In this document: positions 6,011 through 8,674 of the stretch, one piece after another
Layout: each line of letters begins with the position of its first letter
How positions within the stretch are numbered: position 1 is the first letter of the stretch
Assembly: GCA_031257995.1 (NCBI GenBank)
Contig: JAIRNN010000258.1
Span: forward strand, 1-8,674
DNA from: Spirochaetaceae bacterium
GTDB taxonomy: Bacteria; Spirochaetota; Spirochaetia; Treponematales; Breznakiellaceae
Direction of reading: 5' to 3'
DNA length: 8,674 bases
The notes under the pieces: model-generated
Told to the model about the DNA's origin: nothing
Databases searched by the model: none
The model's input: the letters and a program-made list of their open reading frames with translations, nothing else
Position numbers and translations under genes: made by a program

Positions 6011-7009
6011 ATGCGCGTTTGTTATGACGAATTGTATCAAGTGATGAACGACCGGCTGGTAAAGTACGGCGTTCCCGAAGACATTGCCGCGATGTGCGCC
6101 CATAATTTGGCGGAAACTTCGTTCTCCGGCGTTTATTCCCACGGATTAAACCGGTTTTTCCGAATCATTGCGATGATAAAGATGGGGCGGATCAAGCCGG
6201 ATAATCGTCCGGTACCGGTCTCGTCGCCAGGGGCGCTTGAGGTGTGGGACGGGCGGCTCGGCATGGGGAATACCAACGCGGTCTCCTGTATGGACCGGGC
6301 GATTGATATAGCCAAGAAGAACGGGGCGGGCGTGGTCGCGTTGCGGAACACGAATCACTGGCAACGGGGCGGCGCGTTTGGGATTCAGGCGGCGTTGGCG
6401 GGGTGCGCGGCGGTTTGCTGGACAACGACGATGCCAAATATGCCGGTATGGGGCGGCGCGGATCGCCGTATTGGGAACAATCCGCTGGTGTTTTGTGTGC
6501 CCTACGGGGACAGTTATGTGTTGTTTGACGGGGCGATGGCGCAATTTTCCTACGGGGCGATCGAGTCGGCGCAACTGGCGGGGAAGCAACTGCCGGTCGC
6601 GGGCGGTTATGACGAAGCGGGGAACTTGACAACAGACCCGGGCGTGATCTCGAAGACGTGGCGGGTGCTTCCGATCGGGTTCTGGAAAGGGTCGGGATTT
6701 TCCGTGCTGATGGATATGATGGCTTCCGTCCTTTCAGGCGGACAAACGGTCGGCGACATCGGCAAGCAGGGGAATGAGCCGGAGGCCGAGTACGGGGGGA
6801 ACCAGATGTTCATTGCGATGAAGGCGGACGCTGTCGGCGGGACCGAAAAAGATTGACGCGATCATCGCGGACATCAAGGCATCCGTTCCGGCGGAGGGGC
6901 CTCTCCGATACGGTATCCCAGTGAGCGGGAAAAGCAGGCGCGCGAAGAAAACCTGAAGCTGGGGATTCCCGTGAACGAGAACATTTGGAACGCAGTGAAG
7001 GCCCTTTGA
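6011..7009 (+). pseudogene. dlgD: 2,3-diketo-L-gulonate reductase-like (YiaK/DlgD, LDH2/MDH2 family) dehydrogenase, frameshifted near the C-terminus
   Basis: The family consists of cytosolic NAD(P)H-dependent 2-oxoacid reductases; YiaK reduces 2,3-diketo-L-gulonate in sugar-acid breakdown. Residues 1-275 follow YiaK closely: the catalytic histidine in SGVYSHGLNRF is H44, NTNHW is at 113-117, RIGNNPLV at 153-160, and LPIGFWKGSG at 220-229. The open frame ends early at TGA (6854-6856, 281 residues). Family sequence continues in a second frame, PKKIDAIIADIKASVPAEG, and then a third, RYPSEREKQARE to the expected end NIWNAVKAL with TGA at 7007-7009. One extra G in the 6839-6841 run explains the first shift. 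An imperfect 5-nt duplication (CGATA/CGGTA, 6906-6915), or one lost base, explains the second. The corrected length is about 330 residues, matching YiaK (332). The truncated form lacks the last 50 or so residues. Exact substrate is unproven. Confidence 0.85.
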
Positions 7010-7079
7010 TTCAGGTTTCGCCTAAGATGGTTATTTCCTAACGAGATTGTTCCAAAGCAGCCACGAGATTAGGGGCGTT

Positions 7080-7195
7080 GCGGGATGGGGTTTTAGGGGC
7101 GGAGCCCAGGACGATGTCCTTTGGAAAGGGGGATAGCGTAAGCCCGCAGAGCTGGAGCGAAGGGGGAGACTTCCCCCTCTTTAGGTTTTCTTAAG
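7080..7195 (+). repeat. structured dispersed repeat, copy 2
   Basis: It shares its first 19 bases (GCGGGATGGGGTTTTAGGG), the GGAGCGA-(A)-hairpin GGGGGA-GACT-TCCCCC, and the terminal CTTAAG with copy 1 at 2511-2607, but in opposite orientation. The middle is longer and different. A GGGC-GGA-GCCC hairpin follows the start. The final hairpin is followed by CTCTTTAGGTTTTC, so it could act as a terminator for the rightward dehydrogenase gene. It lies between two convergent genes. No coding content. Confidence 0.75.
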
Positions 7196-7225
7196 TAGAA
7201 CAACTATATCTTTCAAGGGGAAGTG

Positions 7226-8674
7226 CTATACCGCTACTTCTTTCGCCTTCTCCGCCAATTCGATAAAGCGGCGGGTTTCCTCCCGTGTGCTTTGGATGAA
7301 AGGGTTTTCCTCGATTTTTCCCAGCACCGCCGCCTGTTCCGCTCTGTTCCGGTAAGTGATAGCGCGAAAGGGATCTGCAAAATCCCTGAGCTTGGTGCGG
7401 TAGACCTGTTCGTTGATGTAACAGCGGAGGACAACTGCCTCGTCGATGAACCGGTTCCATTCCTCCCGGCCGATGGGGTTAGCCCCGCCTGTGCCGCCCG
7501 ATTCTTCCCGGAGGAAACGGAGTACTTGCAGAGCGTTCAGTACGCGATCCAGAGGGTATTCACGGTGCAGTTTCTCAAATTCGCCGTGAATTTCCTCCCA
7601 TGACTTGAGGCTTCCCCGGCGGACGGCCGCCATCAGGGCGGCGGCTTTGGCTTCTGGGACGAGATGTCCGCCCGAGTTTACCCATTCCAAAGGTTGTTTC
7701 TCAGGGCGAGCGGCCTGAAAACGAAGGAATCCCCCGCAATCGCGCTCGGCAAGATACTCCATCAGGGTTCGCGTCCCATAGTAACAGAGCATCTCGCGGT
7801 AGGCCCGATAACCCCGGCGGGGCTTGAGTATCCGCACCGCCCAGCGGGACCGTTCCAGAACACGGTTCCCCACGAGGAAGGAGAGGTACCAGTCCCCCGT
7901 CAGGGCGGCCCGCCCCCGGAGCCGCAATTCCTCCGGATATTCATCATCAAGATCTTCCGCCCGTCCCGTCCATTTCTCAAGAAGCGCCACGACCCGGATG
8001 ATCTCTCCCGCCATATCCGGGGCCAGATAATCGGTTTCGATGTGCTGGAGCTTGAATGTCCGTTTGTCACGATCACGGGTTTTTCGGCTGTTTCGCTCCA
8101 GCGCGTAAAGGTTGTAGAGCCACCAGTAATCCGGCATTACCTCGCGCCGATGACCGTCGTTGGTTACCAGACTGAAAGGAAGCGGAATGTGCAGTTGCCC
8201 TGGATAGTTCCCTTTGTCAATAAGGATATAACTTGCAAAGCGGCAGTTGTGTTTCAGGGTGCTGGAAAGCCCCGGCCAAAAACCCCGCCCCGCGATGATC
8301 TCCCCGTCGTTGTCCCGGCTGTTGTGGTTGGAGCCGACGGTCGCGCCCGCAGCCATGTTGGACTGTCCCATGATCATGGAGGCGATGAGGAAGGGGTTAT
8401 TATGATGCTATTCGTGGGCGGGAAAGACCAGATTGTTGAGAACCTCGCAGCAGGAGACGGTCGAATTGTCCCCCAGTACCGAATGGATGAGCCGGGCCCC
8501 GTATTTCAGGTTGCAGTTGTTTCCAAGCACAAAACGAACCGCCATCACCCCATAAAATAGGTGATAGTCGGAACTGGACATGATATGCTATATGACAAGC
8601 AAATTGGAAGTCTGCGAAACGGCGATAGAAACGAAACCGCCGTTTATTGCGGAGATCCGTTTATATATATCGTC
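7226..8674 (-). pseudogene. DUF4954 left-handed beta-helix protein, C-terminal part, interrupted by two in-frame TAG codons
   Basis: The gene enters from the right edge. An uninterrupted 383-codon stretch from 8377 to the TAG at 7226 carries DUF4954 features: GQSNMAAGATVGSNHNSR, GEIIAGRGFWPGL, PDYWWLYNLYALERNS and HIETDYLAPD. Upstream in the same frame the family sequence continues (SSDYHLFYGVMAVRFVLGNN, YGARLIHSVLGDNSTVSCCE, FPAHE), then TAG at 8408-8410, then HHNNPFLIAS. Family members as I recall them have Q there (HEQHHNN), so this looks like CAG to TAG. A second in-frame TAG lies at 8588-8590, before HIMSSSDY. The N-terminal third or so is outside the window. The protein has hexapeptide-repeat character and resembles sugar-nucleotide transferases; its biochemical role is unknown. 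The ATG at 8377 is internal to a conserved segment and has no Shine-Dalgarno. Decay, assembly error and readthrough are all possible. Confidence 0.8.

Noticed and set aside
5691..6027. Open frames in the nifU-dehydrogenase spacer on both strands
   Set aside because: They run through the palindromic repeat and the promoter, with no family resemblance.
7664..8560. 298-codon open frame on the + strand
   Set aside because: It lies opposite the DUF4954 gene, whose minus-strand frame has clear family motifs; the + frame has no recognisable domain and no ribosome binding site.
7226..8674. Genome-wide reading of UAG as glutamine
   Set aside because: The regulator, nifS and nifU have no internal TAG over about 1,300 codons and stop at TGA or TAA, so general recoding is not supported; only local readthrough remains possible.

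Overview
The window looks like chromosomal DNA from a spirochaete of the Treponema type, probably from the insect-gut part of the genus. This is inferred from three gene types: a long regulator joining a LacI-like sensor to an AraC DNA-binding domain, a DUF4954 beta-helix protein, and a REP-associated-transposase-like protein without the usual HUH motif. No rRNA or tRNA is present to settle the taxonomy.

Layout, left to right. Positions 1-375 are non-coding, with several strong hairpins, one of them terminator-like on the + strand, and a possible ribosome binding site for a leftward gene just outside the window. Positions 376-2475 (minus) hold an intact 699-residue sensor/AraC regulator. A structured repeat (copy 1, 2511-2607, minus orientation) lies just upstream of it. 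A 480-base stretch with no convincing gene follows. Next comes a frameshifted Y1/REP-transposase-like gene (3090-3595, minus). The best-preserved unit is a two-gene operon, nifS-nifU (3844-5674, +), with a good sigma70-type promoter. It encodes a cysteine desulfurase and a two-domain iron-sulfur scaffold protein. A rightward YiaK/DlgD-type dehydrogenase gene (6011-7009) has a near-consensus promoter but carries two frameshifts near its end. Copy 2 of the structured repeat (7080-7195, + orientation) follows. The right end (7226-8674, minus) is the C-terminal two-thirds of a DUF4954 gene interrupted by two in-frame TAG codons.

Two themes stand out. First, three of the six protein genes are damaged by small lesions (a 1-nt loss, a 1-nt gain, a probable 5-nt duplication, two amber codons), while the Fe-S operon and the regulator are intact. 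This fits recent gene decay in a host-associated genome, with sequencing error as the alternative for the homopolymer cases. Second, the window is rich in dispersed repeats. The copy 1/copy 2 pair is inverted and brackets a 4.7-kb segment holding the transposase remnant, nifSU and the dehydrogenase. A different palindromic family built around ACCACAGAT sits on both sides of nifSU.

NifS and NifU work together: NifS mobilises sulfur from cysteine and NifU assembles the cluster. No nitrogenase genes are visible, so a general Fe-S assembly role is as likely as a nitrogen-fixation role. I see no link between the regulator and the dehydrogenase beyond proximity. I found no clear new defence or mobile system. 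The most unusual items are the amber-interrupted DUF4954 gene and the paired structured repeats.
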